From Anaerolineales bacterium UBA2200 (GTDB lineage Bacteria; Chloroflexota; Anaerolineae; UBA2200), in the NCBI GenBank assembly GCA_002327925.1, contig DCVA01000051.1:1-28782 (forward strand): a DNA stretch of 28,782 bases, in the 5' to 3' direction. Below the pieces are notes generated by a model. The model made no database searches. It was not told the origin of the DNA and saw nothing but the letters and a program-made list of their open reading frames with translations. Position 1 is the stretch's first letter, and each line of letters begins with the position of its first letter. A program made the position numbers and the translations under genes. Shown here piece by piece: positions 15,130 to 22,575 of the stretch.

Positions 15130-15211
15130 CTTTATCCTCCAGTCGCGTTACGAGTGACATGGTACAGGAGACGGGTGACGGGCCGAGTGACCCGCTGCTC
15201 CATCGCCCGAT

Positions 15212-15246
15212 ACCCATGACCCTTGACCCACGACCCCTGGCCCACG
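15212..15246. repeat. Degenerate heptamer tandem repeat in the rpsD-rpoA gap
   Basis: Five consecutive 7-bp units on the plus strand: ACCCATG, ACCCTTG, ACCCACG, ACCCCTG, GCCCACG (consensus ACCCNYG). The array ends one base before the rpsD stop codon. The rest of the 118-bp gap holds related GAGTGAC/GGGTGAC words. It resembles short tandemly repeated heptamers known from some bacterial intergenic regions. Function unknown. Confidence 0.8.
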
Positions 15247-15247
15247 A

Positions 15248-15883
15248 CTAGCGCGAATAGTATTCGACAATCAACTGTTCACGAAGCGGAGTGTCAATCT
15301 GCTCGCGCGACGGCATATTGAGAACGTTCCCCTTCATCTGAGCCGCGTCAAGTGACAGCCACTCAGGCGCGGTGACGTGCTCCAGGATCTTGGACATATC
15401 CTTGAAATAGGCCTTCTTCCGTCCAGCCTCGCCGACGGTGATCACGTCGCTGGCCTTGACCAGCAGAGAAGGAATCCGTGCCCTCTCGCCATTTATGGCA
15501 AAGTGGCCGTGCAACACGAGCTGTCTGGCCTGCTGCCGAGAAGCGGCAAAACCCAGTCGGAAAACCACATTGTCCAAGCGGCGCTCTAGCGTCTGCAGCA
15601 GATTGGCTCCAGTCATACCCTTGACACGCAGGGCGTCCGCAAAGTACTTGCGGAACTGGGCTTCGAGCACGCCGTAGATCCGGCGCGCTTTCTGCTTCTC
15701 ACGGAGCTGCAGACCATAGTCCGATGTCTTGCGGCGGAACGTCCTCTTCTGACCATGAGGGCCAGGGGCGTAGGAGCGCCGTTCGAAAGCGCACTTGGGT
15801 GAAAAACAGCGATCACCCTTGAGGAAGAGCTTCTCGCCCTCCCGTCGGCACAGTTTGCATTTAGCAGCGATGTATCTCGCCAT
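15248..15883 (-). CDS. rpsD: 30S ribosomal protein S4
   Basis: S4, a primary 16S rRNA binder that starts assembly of the 30S body. 211 residues. The N terminus has a zinc-type Cys set, C9, C12, C26 and C31 (CKLCRREGEKLFLKGDRC, then SPKC). The S4 RNA-binding domain lies near residues 98-160 (RRLDNVVFRLGFAASRQQAR, LVLHGHFAINGERARIPS). The end VEYYSR is typical. It starts three bases after the rpsK stop. Confidence 0.98.
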   Translation of the reverse strand: MARYIAAKCKLCRREGEKLFLKGDRCFSPKCAFERRSYAPGPHGQKRTFRRKTSDYGLQLREKQKARRIYGVLEAQFRKYFADALRVKGMTGANLLQTLERRLDNVVFRLGFAASRQQARQLVLHGHFAINGERARIPSLLVKASDVITVGEAGRKKAYFKDMSKILEHVTAPEWLSLDAAQMKGNVLNMPSREQIDTPLREQLIVEYYSR

Positions 15884-15886
15884 GTG

Positions 15887-16297
15887 TTAAATCCTTCGCT
15901 TCTTCGGTGGTCGGCAGCCGTTGTGCGGAATCGGCGTTACGTCGGTAATCGACCGCACTCGCAGGCCAGCCTGTTGAATCGCCCGGATCGCAGCCTCACG
16001 ACCTGGGCCCGGGCCCTTCACGAACAGATCCACCTCTCGCACGCCCTGCTCCATCGCTCGCTTGGTGGCTTCCTGAGCCGCCATCTGCGCGGCGTACGGA
16101 GTGCTGCGTCGCGAACCGGAGAACTGCTCGTTTACGCCCGGCGTTGACCACAGCAAGGCGTTGCCTTCCGGGTCCGTGAACGTTACTATCGTATTGTTGA
16201 ACGTAGCCTGAACATAGGCGTGAGCGCGGGGCGTGAGCTTGCGCTCGCGCTTTCGTGAACCCGCTCTCTTTCCAGATTCCTTCTTTGCCTGTGGCAT
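15887..16297 (-). CDS. rpsK: 30S ribosomal protein S11
   Basis: S11 of the 30S platform, lining the mRNA exit. 136 residues. Signatures: AYVQATFNNTIVTFTDPEGN, GSRRSTPYAAQMAAQEATKR, VKGPGPGREAAIRAIQQAGL and the invariant end DVTPIPHNGCRPPKKRRI. GGAGG lies before the ATG. A 111-bp gap with a possible 7-bp hairpin separates it from rpsM. Confidence 0.98.
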   Translation of the reverse strand: MPQAKKESGKRAGSRKRERKLTPRAHAYVQATFNNTIVTFTDPEGNALLWSTPGVNEQFSGSRRSTPYAAQMAAQEATKRAMEQGVREVDLFVKGPGPGREAAIRAIQQAGLRVRSITDVTPIPHNGCRPPKKRRI

Positions 16298-16345
16298 TTG
16301 ACCTCCAACGCAAAACTCAAATCAGCTGGGCCGGGAGATGAGCCA

Positions 16346-16390
16346 GGCTGCAGTTCATGCGGCGCCCTTTCAGCCGGTCGCCTTGCAGCC
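16346..16390 (-). other. Weak intercistronic inverted repeat, rpsM-rpsK
   Basis: GGCTGCA (16346-16352) can pair over 7 bp with TGCAGCC (16384-16390), with a 31-nt loop, inside the 111-bp rpsM-rpsK gap. The long loop makes it the weakest of the intercistronic repeats. Confidence 0.35.
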
Positions 16391-16408
16391 ATGGCGCACA
16401 TCACCCGC

Positions 16409-16792
16409 TTATTTCTTGGCGCGTGAACGCTTGCGGCCGGGAACCGTCTTGCGAGCGCCTCGCTTGGTGCGAGCGTTTGTGCGCGTGCGCTGACCTCGAA
16501 CGGGCAGACTGCGCCGATGGCGCAGGCCACGATAACTGCCGATCTCTGTGAGGCGCTTGACGTTCATTGCCACCTCACGACGCAGATCCCCCTCGACCTT
16601 GAACTCCCGGTCGATCATGTCTCGGATCTTGCTGACCTCGGCCTCGGTAAGGTCCTTGACTCGCGTGTCAGCGTTGATGCCCGTAACTTCGAGGATCTCC
16701 CGGCTTCGGGAAGCCCCGATGCCGTGAATATAGGTCAGACCCACCTCGACCCTTCTGTCCCTCGGGATATCAACTCCCGCAATTCTTGCCAC
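16409..16792 (-). CDS. rpsM: 30S ribosomal protein S13
   Basis: S13 of the 30S head; it forms bridges to the 50S subunit and contacts P-site tRNA. 127 residues. Signatures: ARIAGVDIPRDRRVEVGLTY, IHGIGASRSREIL and SYRGLRHRRSLPVRGQRTRT, then a basic tail. The start is GTG (16790-16792) with AGGAGG seven bases upstream. It follows rpmJ after a 105-bp gap that holds an inverted repeat. Confidence 0.98.
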   Translation of the reverse strand: MARIAGVDIPRDRRVEVGLTYIHGIGASRSREILEVTGINADTRVKDLTEAEVSKIRDMIDREFKVEGDLRREVAMNVKRLTEIGSYRGLRHRRSLPVRGQRTRTNARTKRGARKTVPGRKRSRAKK

Positions 16793-16838
16793 TATCGTCC
16801 TCCTGTGAAAATGCCAAACGCTCGCGATGCTTCCAGTC

Positions 16839-16870
16839 GCGCGCCCTCAGCCGAAACAGCACCGGCGCGC
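16839..16870 (-). other. Intercistronic hairpin, rpmJ-rpsM
   Basis: GCGCGCC (16839-16845) and GGCGCGC (16864-16870) form a perfect 7-bp GC stem with an 18-nt loop. It lies in the 105-bp gap between rpmJ and rpsM. No T tract follows it on the minus strand, so it is not a standard terminator. Confidence 0.4.
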
Positions 16871-16897
16871 ACACGCCACAGCCTCAAGCCAGTCCGC

Positions 16898-17011
16898 CTA
16901 ACCCTGGCGCTGCTTGTGTCGCGGATTGGTGCAGATGATGCGCACTACGCCTCGTCGCTTGATGATCTTGCACTTTTCGCATCGTTTCTTCAATGATGGC
17001 TTGACTTTCAT
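16898..17011 (-). CDS. rpmJ: 50S ribosomal protein L36
   Basis: The smallest ribosomal protein, 37 residues, binding 23S rRNA near the peptidyl transferase region. It begins MKVKPSLKKRCEKCKIIKRR and carries the zinc set C11, C14, C27 and H32 (RIICTNPRHKQRQG). This is the zinc-containing form. GGAGAAGG lies just upstream of the ATG at 17009-17011. It comes directly after adk; the expected infA is missing between them. Confidence 0.96.
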   Translation of the reverse strand: MKVKPSLKKRCEKCKIIKRRGVVRIICTNPRHKQRQG

Positions 17012-17088
17012 TACACCTTCTCCTCGCATGCCGGCTTCGGCCAAATACCACATGGCATCGGGGCCACTGCCGGCTGGCTGTTGTCGTC

Positions 17089-17790
17089 CTAATCCACGCA
17101 GGTCCGACACTTGTCTCGGTCCAGGCGCTGCTGGCGCCCTGCGCGCTGCACAACAGCCAGCAACCGGGCCTGGACATCTTCTATTCTTGCCTCACCGTCG
17201 ATATCCACCAGGAGATGTCGCTCCCGGTAGAACTGCACCAGCGGTGCCGTTTGTTCAAGGTAGACCTCGATCCGACGCTTGTGCGTTTCTGGCGAGTCGT
17301 CGGCTCTCTGATACAGTTCCCCACCGCACACGTCACACTTGCCCGCCTCTCGCGGGGGTTTGTACAGCAGGTGATAAACCGCCTGACAGATCCGGCAAGT
17401 CCAGCGCCCCGAGAGGCGCGCGAGCAGAACATCCTCACCCACATTCACAAAGGCCACGACCGTGACCTGCTCCCCCCTGGCCGCAAGGACACCGTCCAAC
17501 GCCTCGGCCTGATCGATGGTTCTTGGAAAGCCATCCAGCACTGCCCCACGCTGGCAGTCAGCCTGGTCCAATCGCTGGGCAACCATCGCGATGGTCAGCG
17601 CATCGGGAACCAGCTCGCCGCGAGCCAGGTACCCCTTGACCTCGCGGCCAAGTTCAGTATCCGCCTTCAGGGCTGCGCGGAAGAGATCACCACTGGAAAC
17701 GTGAGGCAACTGCAGTGCCTTCCCCAGCAGATCCGCCTGAGTGCCCTTGCCGGCCCCGGGCCCCCCCAGCAAAACGACGAACAGCCCCAT
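17089..17790 (-). CDS. adk: Adenylate kinase
   Basis: Interconverts AMP + ATP and 2 ADP. 233 residues, long form. P-loop GGPGAGKGT (9-17), AMP-binding VSSGDLFRAAL and the DGFPRT motif (86-91) are present. The LID carries four zinc-type cysteines, C132, C135, C152 and C155 (SGRWTCRICQ, KCDVCGGELY), followed by RADDSPETHKRRIEVY. The C-terminal end (QQRLDRDKCRTCVD) extends past the usual boundary. It follows the secY stop by six bases. In many bacteria map and infA come next; here 77 non-coding bases lead straight to rpmJ. Confidence 0.97.
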   Translation of the reverse strand: MGLFVVLLGGPGAGKGTQADLLGKALQLPHVSSGDLFRAALKADTELGREVKGYLARGELVPDALTIAMVAQRLDQADCQRGAVLDGFPRTIDQAEALDGVLAARGEQVTVVAFVNVGEDVLLARLSGRWTCRICQAVYHLLYKPPREAGKCDVCGGELYQRADDSPETHKRRIEVYLEQTAPLVQFYRERHLLVDIDGEARIEDVQARLLAVVQRAGRQQRLDRDKCRTCVD

Positions 17791-17796
17791 CGAGAC

Positions 17797-19080
17797 TTAA
17801 CCCTTGATGAACCCTTCGTAGTGTCGCATCAGTAGCTGCGCCTCAAGTTGCTTCATCGTGTCGAGCACCACGCCCACTACGATGAGCAATCCCGTGCTCG
17901 TAACCAACATCTCCCCGGTTCCCGTGATTCCTCGCGTCAAGAACGGAAGAATGGCCACGACTCCGAGGAAAAGGGCGCCGACCAGCGTGATGCGCCTCAG
18001 CACGCCCTGCAGGAAATCCGCGGTGCGCTTGCCCGGCCGAATCCCCGGAATGAACCCGCCCTGCCGCTGCAGCATCCCGGCGAGATCTTGCTGCTGGAAC
18101 ATCATGTCCGTGTAGAAGTAGGTGAATCCGATCACCAGCAGGAAGTACAGGATCCAGTAGATTACACCTTCGGAATCAAACACGCCGTACACTACCTTGG
18201 CAATAGCTGCAACCCAGCTCATGCTCGAATCGACAAAATAGCTCGAAACCACTCCCGGTAGCAGCATGATCGATACGGAAAAAATCAACGGGATCATACC
18301 AGCCGAGTTCACCTGCAGCGGGATGTGCGTCGAAGCACCGCCATAGACTTTGGTTCCCCGGACGCGCTTGGCGTATTGCACCGGGATACGCCTCTGGCCC
18401 TCCTGGATGAAGATGATAACCACTATGGTCACCACTGTAATCGCGATGAAGAAGAACAGGCCCGGAATGTTGCCCAGAATCAGCGATCCAATGCGGGCCG
18501 GGATCTCAGACACAATCCCGCTAAAGATAATGAGCGACATGCCGTTTCCGATCCCATCCCGATCAATTGCCTCACCGAGCCAGATGGCGAACATTGTCCC
18601 GGCCGTCAAAGTGGCCAGCGTGGCGAGTGTCGGCAGCAACGTCGCTCGGGAAAACCCAAAGTTCTGCAGCGCACCGGCGCGCTGCAAGAGCGTCGCCTGG
18701 CTGAAACCCTGCAGCGTCGCCAGAGGGATCGTGATGGCCAGCATGTATTGATTGAGCTTGGCCTGTCCGGCCTCACCCTCCTTGGACAGCTCCTCCAGAG
18801 CCGGGATCAGAGGCTGAAGTAACTGAATGATGATCGACGCGGTGATATAGGGGTACACTCCCATAGCCATGACCGAAAAGTTGGACATGGCGCCACCCGA
18901 GAACATATCCAGCATGCCCAGCAACTGATTGGCCGCAAAGATCTTGCGCAGCTCTTCGGGCAAGATGCCAGGCACCGGAACATGCGCCGCAAGCCGAAAC
19001 ACCACCAGGATGAGTAGTGTGAACAACAGCTTGCGCCTCAGGTCCGGCAGTTTCCAGGCATTGGATATGGCCTTCAGCAT
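17797..19080 (-). CDS. secY: Protein translocase subunit SecY
   Basis: The channel-forming subunit of the SecYEG translocon in the inner membrane. 427 residues with about ten membrane helices. The first helix is LLFTLLILVVFRLAAHVPVP. The plug region includes FSGGAMSNFSVMAMGVYPYI, followed by ITASIIIQLL. Cytosolic loops carry EGQRRIPVQYAKRV and the conserved GGFIPGIRPGKRT. CGGAGGA precedes the ATG. The position between rplO and adk is the usual one in the spc operon. Confidence 0.97.
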   Translation of the reverse strand: MLKAISNAWKLPDLRRKLLFTLLILVVFRLAAHVPVPGILPEELRKIFAANQLLGMLDMFSGGAMSNFSVMAMGVYPYITASIIIQLLQPLIPALEELSKEGEAGQAKLNQYMLAITIPLATLQGFSQATLLQRAGALQNFGFSRATLLPTLATLATLTAGTMFAIWLGEAIDRDGIGNGMSLIIFSGIVSEIPARIGSLILGNIPGLFFFIAITVVTIVVIIFIQEGQRRIPVQYAKRVRGTKVYGGASTHIPLQVNSAGMIPLIFSVSIMLLPGVVSSYFVDSSMSWVAAIAKVVYGVFDSEGVIYWILYFLLVIGFTYFYTDMMFQQQDLAGMLQRQGGFIPGIRPGKRTADFLQGVLRRITLVGALFLGVVAILPFLTRGITGTGEMLVTSTGLLIVVGVVLDTMKQLEAQLLMRHYEGFIKG

Positions 19081-19116
19081 GATTCCTCCGTATCCCGCAA
19101 TCGGCAGTCCAACAAG

Positions 19117-19566
19117 CTAGAGCCCCAGCTCCACTATAGTGCCGCCTGCCGCCTCAATCTTCTGCCTGGCAGAGGCAGAGAACTTGTGCGCCGACACAGT
19201 GAGAGCCTTCTTGATCTCGCCGCCGCCCAGAACCTTAATCAACTCACCCGGTGACTTGACGAGCCCGGCTTCCGCCATCGCCACAGGATCCACTTCGCTA
19301 CCAGCCTTGAAGCCGGCCAGACGGTCGAGGTTGATGACACTGTATTCAACTCTGAAAATGTTGTGAAACCCGCGCATGCGCGGCAGCCTGCGGTACAGCG
19401 GCAACTGCCCGCCCTCAAAGCCGGGCCTGATGTTCCCGCCTGCCCGCGCCTTCTGGCCTTTCATACCTCGGCCCGACGTCTTGCCGTGACCGGAAGCAGT
19501 GCCTCGCCCCACACGCTTCTTCGACTTGACCGTCCCTGCCGGAAATCGTAGATCGTTCAGTTTCAT
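19117..19566 (-). CDS. rplO: 50S ribosomal protein L15
   Basis: L15, a late-assembly large-subunit protein. 149 residues. Signatures: a Lys/Arg/Gly-rich N terminus (KKRVGRGTASGHGKTSGRGM), then GGQLPLYRRLPRMRGFHN, and a C-terminal domain with LIKVLGGGEIKKALTVSAHK. Only four bases separate it from the rpmD stop. Confidence 0.98.
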   Translation of the reverse strand: MKLNDLRFPAGTVKSKKRVGRGTASGHGKTSGRGMKGQKARAGGNIRPGFEGGQLPLYRRLPRMRGFHNIFRVEYSVINLDRLAGFKAGSEVDPVAMAEAGLVKSPGELIKVLGGGEIKKALTVSAHKFSASARQKIEAAGGTIVELGL

Positions 19567-19570
19567 CTCA

Positions 19571-19777
19571 CTAGCCCTCGATTTCCTCTACCTTCACCAG
19601 GTGACTCACTTTGGCCACCATTCCACGAACCACCGCACTGTCAGCGCACTCCACTGATTGGCCGACATGACGCAATCCCAGCGCCTGAACCGTGCCCTTC
19701 TGGTCCTTCGCGTAGCCAATCGAGCTCTTTACGTAGACAATCCGCAGCCGCTTGCTTGCGGGCTTCTTCCTAGGCAT
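19571..19777 (-). CDS. rpmD: 50S ribosomal protein L30
   Basis: L30 of the large subunit. 68 residues, the short bacterial form. LRIVYVKSSIGYAKDQKGTV followed by ALGLRHVGQSVECADSAVVR is diagnostic. GGAGG lies seven bases before the ATG. The start overlaps the end of rpsE by 8 bp, so translation is probably coupled. Confidence 0.96.
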   Translation of the reverse strand: MPRKKPASKRLRIVYVKSSIGYAKDQKGTVQALGLRHVGQSVECADSAVVRGMVAKVSHLVKVEEIEG

Positions 19778-20321
19778 TCTGCTTCCTCCAAGGCGCGCTG
19801 AGGTCTTTCAAGGTCTTGCCGCGCCTCTGTGCCTCTACCTCGATGCTCTTCATTGACCGCAGCCCCAGCACTGTGGCGTATACAACATTGATGGCGTTTG
19901 AGCTGCCCAGGGACTTGGTGAGAATGTCCTTGATGCCAGCCACTTCCAGCACGGCACGCACGCCACCTCCGGCAATAACGCCTGTGCCCGGAGAAGCAGG
20001 TTTCAACATCACCTCAGCCGCTCCGTGCTTGGAAAGTACCGGGTGCGGAATGGTCGCGCCAGTAACGGGCACTTTGACCATGTCCTTCTTGGCGCGCTCC
20101 ACACCCTTGCGGATTGCCTCAGGCACTTCGCGAGCCTTGCCGATTCCCACGCCGACGCTTCCTCGTCCATTTCCCACGACGACAAGCGCACGGAACCCGA
20201 AGTGGCGTCCGCCCTTGATTACCTTGGAGACGCGGTCAATATTGATCAGCCGCTCCTGAAGGACTTCTTCTTCTGCGGGCTGTCCGACTTCGCGTTCTAC
20301 ACGCTCGAGTTCTTCTGTCAT
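19770..20321 (-). CDS. rpsE: 30S ribosomal protein S5
   Basis: S5 of the 30S body, which helps keep decoding accurate and unwinds mRNA at the entry. 183 residues. An acidic N-terminal extension of about 25 residues (MTEELERVEREVGQPAEEEV) precedes the double-stranded RNA-binding domain (VSKVIKGGRHFGFRALVVVG, then NGRGSVGVGIGKAREV). The C-terminal domain shows GTGVIAGGGVRAVLEVAGIK. Its stop lies inside rpmD. Confidence 0.98.
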   Translation of the reverse strand: MTEELERVEREVGQPAEEEVLQERLINIDRVSKVIKGGRHFGFRALVVVGNGRGSVGVGIGKAREVPEAIRKGVERAKKDMVKVPVTGATIPHPVLSKHGAAEVMLKPASPGTGVIAGGGVRAVLEVAGIKDILTKSLGSSNAINVVYATVLGLRSMKSIEVEAQRRGKTLKDLSAPWRKQNA

Positions 20322-20339
20322 GCGTTCCTCGCTTTCGAA

Positions 20340-20708
20340 TTAGAACTGCAGACCTGCGGAGCGGGCACCTTCGGCAAGAGCCTTGACGCGGCCATGGTAC
20401 TTGTACCCTGCACGGTCAAAGACCACCTGCTTAACACCCTTCTCCAGAGCACGCCGGGCGAGCACCTCACCGACTACCTTGGCCTGGTCACCCTTGTTCT
20501 TCTCCCCGAGTTGCTCGCGGACCTCTGCGTCCAGAGTGCAGGCCGCTGCCACGGTCTGGCCAGCTGTGTCGTCAATGAGCTGGGCGTACATATGCCGCAG
20601 GCTGCGAAACACGTTCAATCGCGGGCGTTCGGCCGTGCCATGCACGCTGACGCGAACGCGGCGGTGTCTCTTCTGACGTTGTGGTTCAGTATGCTTCAGA
20701 TCACCCAT
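20340..20708 (-). CDS. rplR: 50S ribosomal protein L18
   Basis: L18, a 5S rRNA-binding protein. 122 residues. Signatures: RRVRVSVHGTAERPRLNVFR, SLRHMYAQLIDD and the end VVFDRAGYKYHGRVKALAEG. A strong GGAGGAG lies before the ATG. Tight spacing to rplF and rpsE fits the spc operon. Confidence 0.98.
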   Translation of the reverse strand: MGDLKHTEPQRQKRHRRVRVSVHGTAERPRLNVFRSLRHMYAQLIDDTAGQTVAAACTLDAEVREQLGEKNKGDQAKVVGEVLARRALEKGVKQVVFDRAGYKYHGRVKALAEGARSAGLQF

Positions 20709-20720
20709 GGTTGACTCCTC

Positions 20721-21272
20721 CTAACCCGCCGATACCTTGCCGGCCTTACCAGCCTTGCGTCGAACCTGCTCCCCCTGATAGCGGATGCCAACACCCTTAT
20801 AGGGCTCGGGGCGCCGAATGGCCCGTATCTCAGCAGCCACCTCACCCACGAGCTCCTTATCGATACCGTCCACATGGATGATACGATTTCCCTGCTCTAC
20901 TGCCATGGCAATCCCAGAGGGCGCCGTGAAACGCACCGGATGTGAGAAACCCAGCTGCATGACCAGATCGTTACCCTGGATCTCACCTCTGTATCCAACC
21001 CCGACGATCTCAAGAGACTTCCGGAAACCCTCCGCGACACCGGTAACCATCAGCGCCAGCAACGCGCGGGTCATCCCGTGGAGCGCCCTCACATCCGGCG
21101 AATCGCTGGAGCGGGTCACTACCAGTTCTCCGTCCGAAAGCTCGACCTTGATCCGCGGATCATAGGTCCGCGAAAGAGACCCCTTCGGGCCCTTGACCGT
21201 GACTGACCGACCCTCCAGTATGACCGAAACGCCCTGCGGGAGCTTGATTGGCAAGCGACCTATCCGTGACAC
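20721..21272 (-). CDS. rplF: 50S ribosomal protein L6
   Basis: L6, near the factor-binding site of the large subunit. 183 residues with two duplicated domains. Signatures: SRIGRLPIKLPQGVSVILEG, TVKGPKGSLSR and the C-terminal IRAIRRPEPYKGVGIRYQGE. The start is GTG (21270-21272), with GGAGGT seven bases upstream. Confidence 0.98.
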   Translation of the reverse strand: MSRIGRLPIKLPQGVSVILEGRSVTVKGPKGSLSRTYDPRIKVELSDGELVVTRSSDSPDVRALHGMTRALLALMVTGVAEGFRKSLEIVGVGYRGEIQGNDLVMQLGFSHPVRFTAPSGIAMAVEQGNRIIHVDGIDKELVGEVAAEIRAIRRPEPYKGVGIRYQGEQVRRKAGKAGKVSAG

Positions 21273-21316
21273 TCGAATACCTCCACCATTTGCTGTCGCG
21301 TCTGTCTGCGAACCGC

Positions 21317-21715
21317 TTACCAGACGAAACAGAGAACTTCGCCACCCAGACCGAGCCGATACGCCTTCTTGCCGGTCATCACACCACGCGGCGTCGACAG
21401 CAGGGCGATACCCATCCCGCTGAGAACGAGCGGGATCTCCTGGCGCTTCGTGTACACACGCTTACCGGGCTTGCTGACGCGCTGGATTCCACTCACGACC
21501 GGGCGATTGCCCTCGCTGTACTTGAGCTGGATGCGGAGCAACGGCTGCGGCCGGTCTCGACTCACGTCGAAATGTTCGATGAACCCCTCGGCGCGCAGCA
21601 CCCGCGCCACCTCCACCTTGAGCTTGGACGACGGCATGACCACATAGCGTTTGCGAGTCATGAGTCCGTTTTTCATCCGCGTCAACATGTCGGCGATTGG
21701 ATCGGTTACGACCAT
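21317..21715 (-). CDS. rpsH: 30S ribosomal protein S8
   Basis: S8, a primary binder of the 16S central domain; in E. coli it also represses the spc operon. 132 residues from the ATG at 21713-21715, giving VTDPIADMLTRMKNGLM. A frame open to 21745 adds ten residues with no family support. GAGGAGAG lies just upstream. The end LSTPRGVMTGKKAYRLGLGG and VLCFVW is typical. A GC-rich hairpin lies in the gap before it. Confidence 0.97.
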   Translation of the reverse strand: MVVTDPIADMLTRMKNGLMTRKRYVVMPSSKLKVEVARVLRAEGFIEHFDVSRDRPQPLLRIQLKYSEGNRPVVSGIQRVSKPGKRVYTKRQEIPLVLSGMGIALLSTPRGVMTGKKAYRLGLGGEVLCFVW

Positions 21716-21746
21716 AATAGCTCTCTCCTCTGTTAGCCGCTTCAAA

Positions 21747-21771
21747 GGCCGCCGCTCCTGAGACGGCGGCC
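21747..21771 (-). other. Intercistronic hairpin, rpsN-rpsH
   Basis: A perfect 8-bp all-GC stem, GGCCGCCG (21747-21754) with CGGCGGCC (21764-21771), and a 9-nt loop, filling most of the 63-bp gap between the rpsN stop and the rpsH start. No T tract follows on the minus strand. It could be an RNA-stability element or a protein-binding site; S8 is an obvious candidate only because rpsH follows. Confidence 0.6.
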
Positions 21772-21778
21772 GTCTGAG

Positions 21779-21961
21779 CTACCAGCTAGACTTGATGATG
21801 CCGGGAACTTCGCCCCGGTTTGCCAGCTCGCGGAAGCAGATCCGGCACAGTCCGAACCGCCGGACATAACCGCGAGAGCGGCCACATTTCTGACAGCGGT
21901 TGCGAACCCGCTCCGGGTATTTGCGATTCTTCTCGCGCGCGATCATGGACTTTTTAGCCAA
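21779..21961 (-). CDS. rpsN: 30S ribosomal protein S14, zinc-binding (type Z)
   Basis: S14 of the 30S head. 60 residues, the short zinc form. Cysteines C23, C26, C39 and C42 form the ribbon (NRCQKCGRSRGYVRR, LCRICFRELANRGEVPG). The end KSSW is conserved. The start codon is TTG (21959-21961); the family N terminus MAKKSMIAREK requires it, and AAGGGAG lies seven bases upstream. The next ATG would give a protein five residues shorter. Confidence 0.96.
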   Translation of the reverse strand: MAKKSMIAREKNRKYPERVRNRCQKCGRSRGYVRRFGLCRICFRELANRGEVPGIIKSSW

Positions 21962-22000
21962 TTTCGTTCTCCCTTGCCCTGTTCACCGTGGCTATGAATC

Positions 22001-22555
22001 TCATTCTTTGCTGAACGGCATCCCCATCAAACGCAGGAACTGCCGGGCCTCATCGTCCGTCTCGGCAGTGGTCACGATGGTAATCTCCATGCCGCGGACC
22101 TTGTCGACCGTGTCAAAGCTCATTTCAGGCCAGACCAGCTGCTCTTTGAGCCCCAGGGTGTAGTTGCCCCGGCCGTCGAATGAGTCCGGCGAGATGCCCC
22201 GAAAGTCACGCACGCGTGCCATGGCCACATTGAACAGACGGTCAAGAAAATCGTACATCCGTCTGCCACGCAGGGTCACCTTGAGCCCGATAGGGTTACC
22301 CTCTCGTAAGCGGAAGGTCGCAATTGACTTCTTCGCTCGCCTGACAATCGGCTTTTGACCGCTGATCGCCGTCAGGTCTTTGGTAGCGGCATCAAGCGCC
22401 TTAGGATTCGCCAGTGCCTCTCCGAGGCCAATGTTGACTACCACCTTGACCAACCGGGGAACCTGCATGACGTTGCCGTAGTTGAACTCGCGCCGCATGG
22501 CCGGGACAACTTCCTTGTCGTATCGTTCCTTAAGTCTTGGCATTGTTGCCATCAT
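22001..22555 (-). CDS. rplE: 50S ribosomal protein L5
   Basis: L5, a 5S rRNA-binding protein of the central protuberance. 184 residues. Signatures: LKERYDKEVVPAMRREFNYG, NVMQVPRLVKVVVNIGLGEA, RRAKKSIATFRLREGNPIG and FDTVDKVRGMEITIVTTAET. Two adjacent ATGs (22555 and 22552) follow a GAGGAG; either could be used, and a third at 22543 is farther from it. Confidence 0.97.
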   Translation of the reverse strand: MMATMPRLKERYDKEVVPAMRREFNYGNVMQVPRLVKVVVNIGLGEALANPKALDAATKDLTAISGQKPIVRRAKKSIATFRLREGNPIGLKVTLRGRRMYDFLDRLFNVAMARVRDFRGISPDSFDGRGNYTLGLKEQLVWPEMSFDTVDKVRGMEITIVTTAETDDEARQFLRLMGMPFSKE

Positions 22556-22575
22556 TCGTTCTCCTCAGCCACCGG

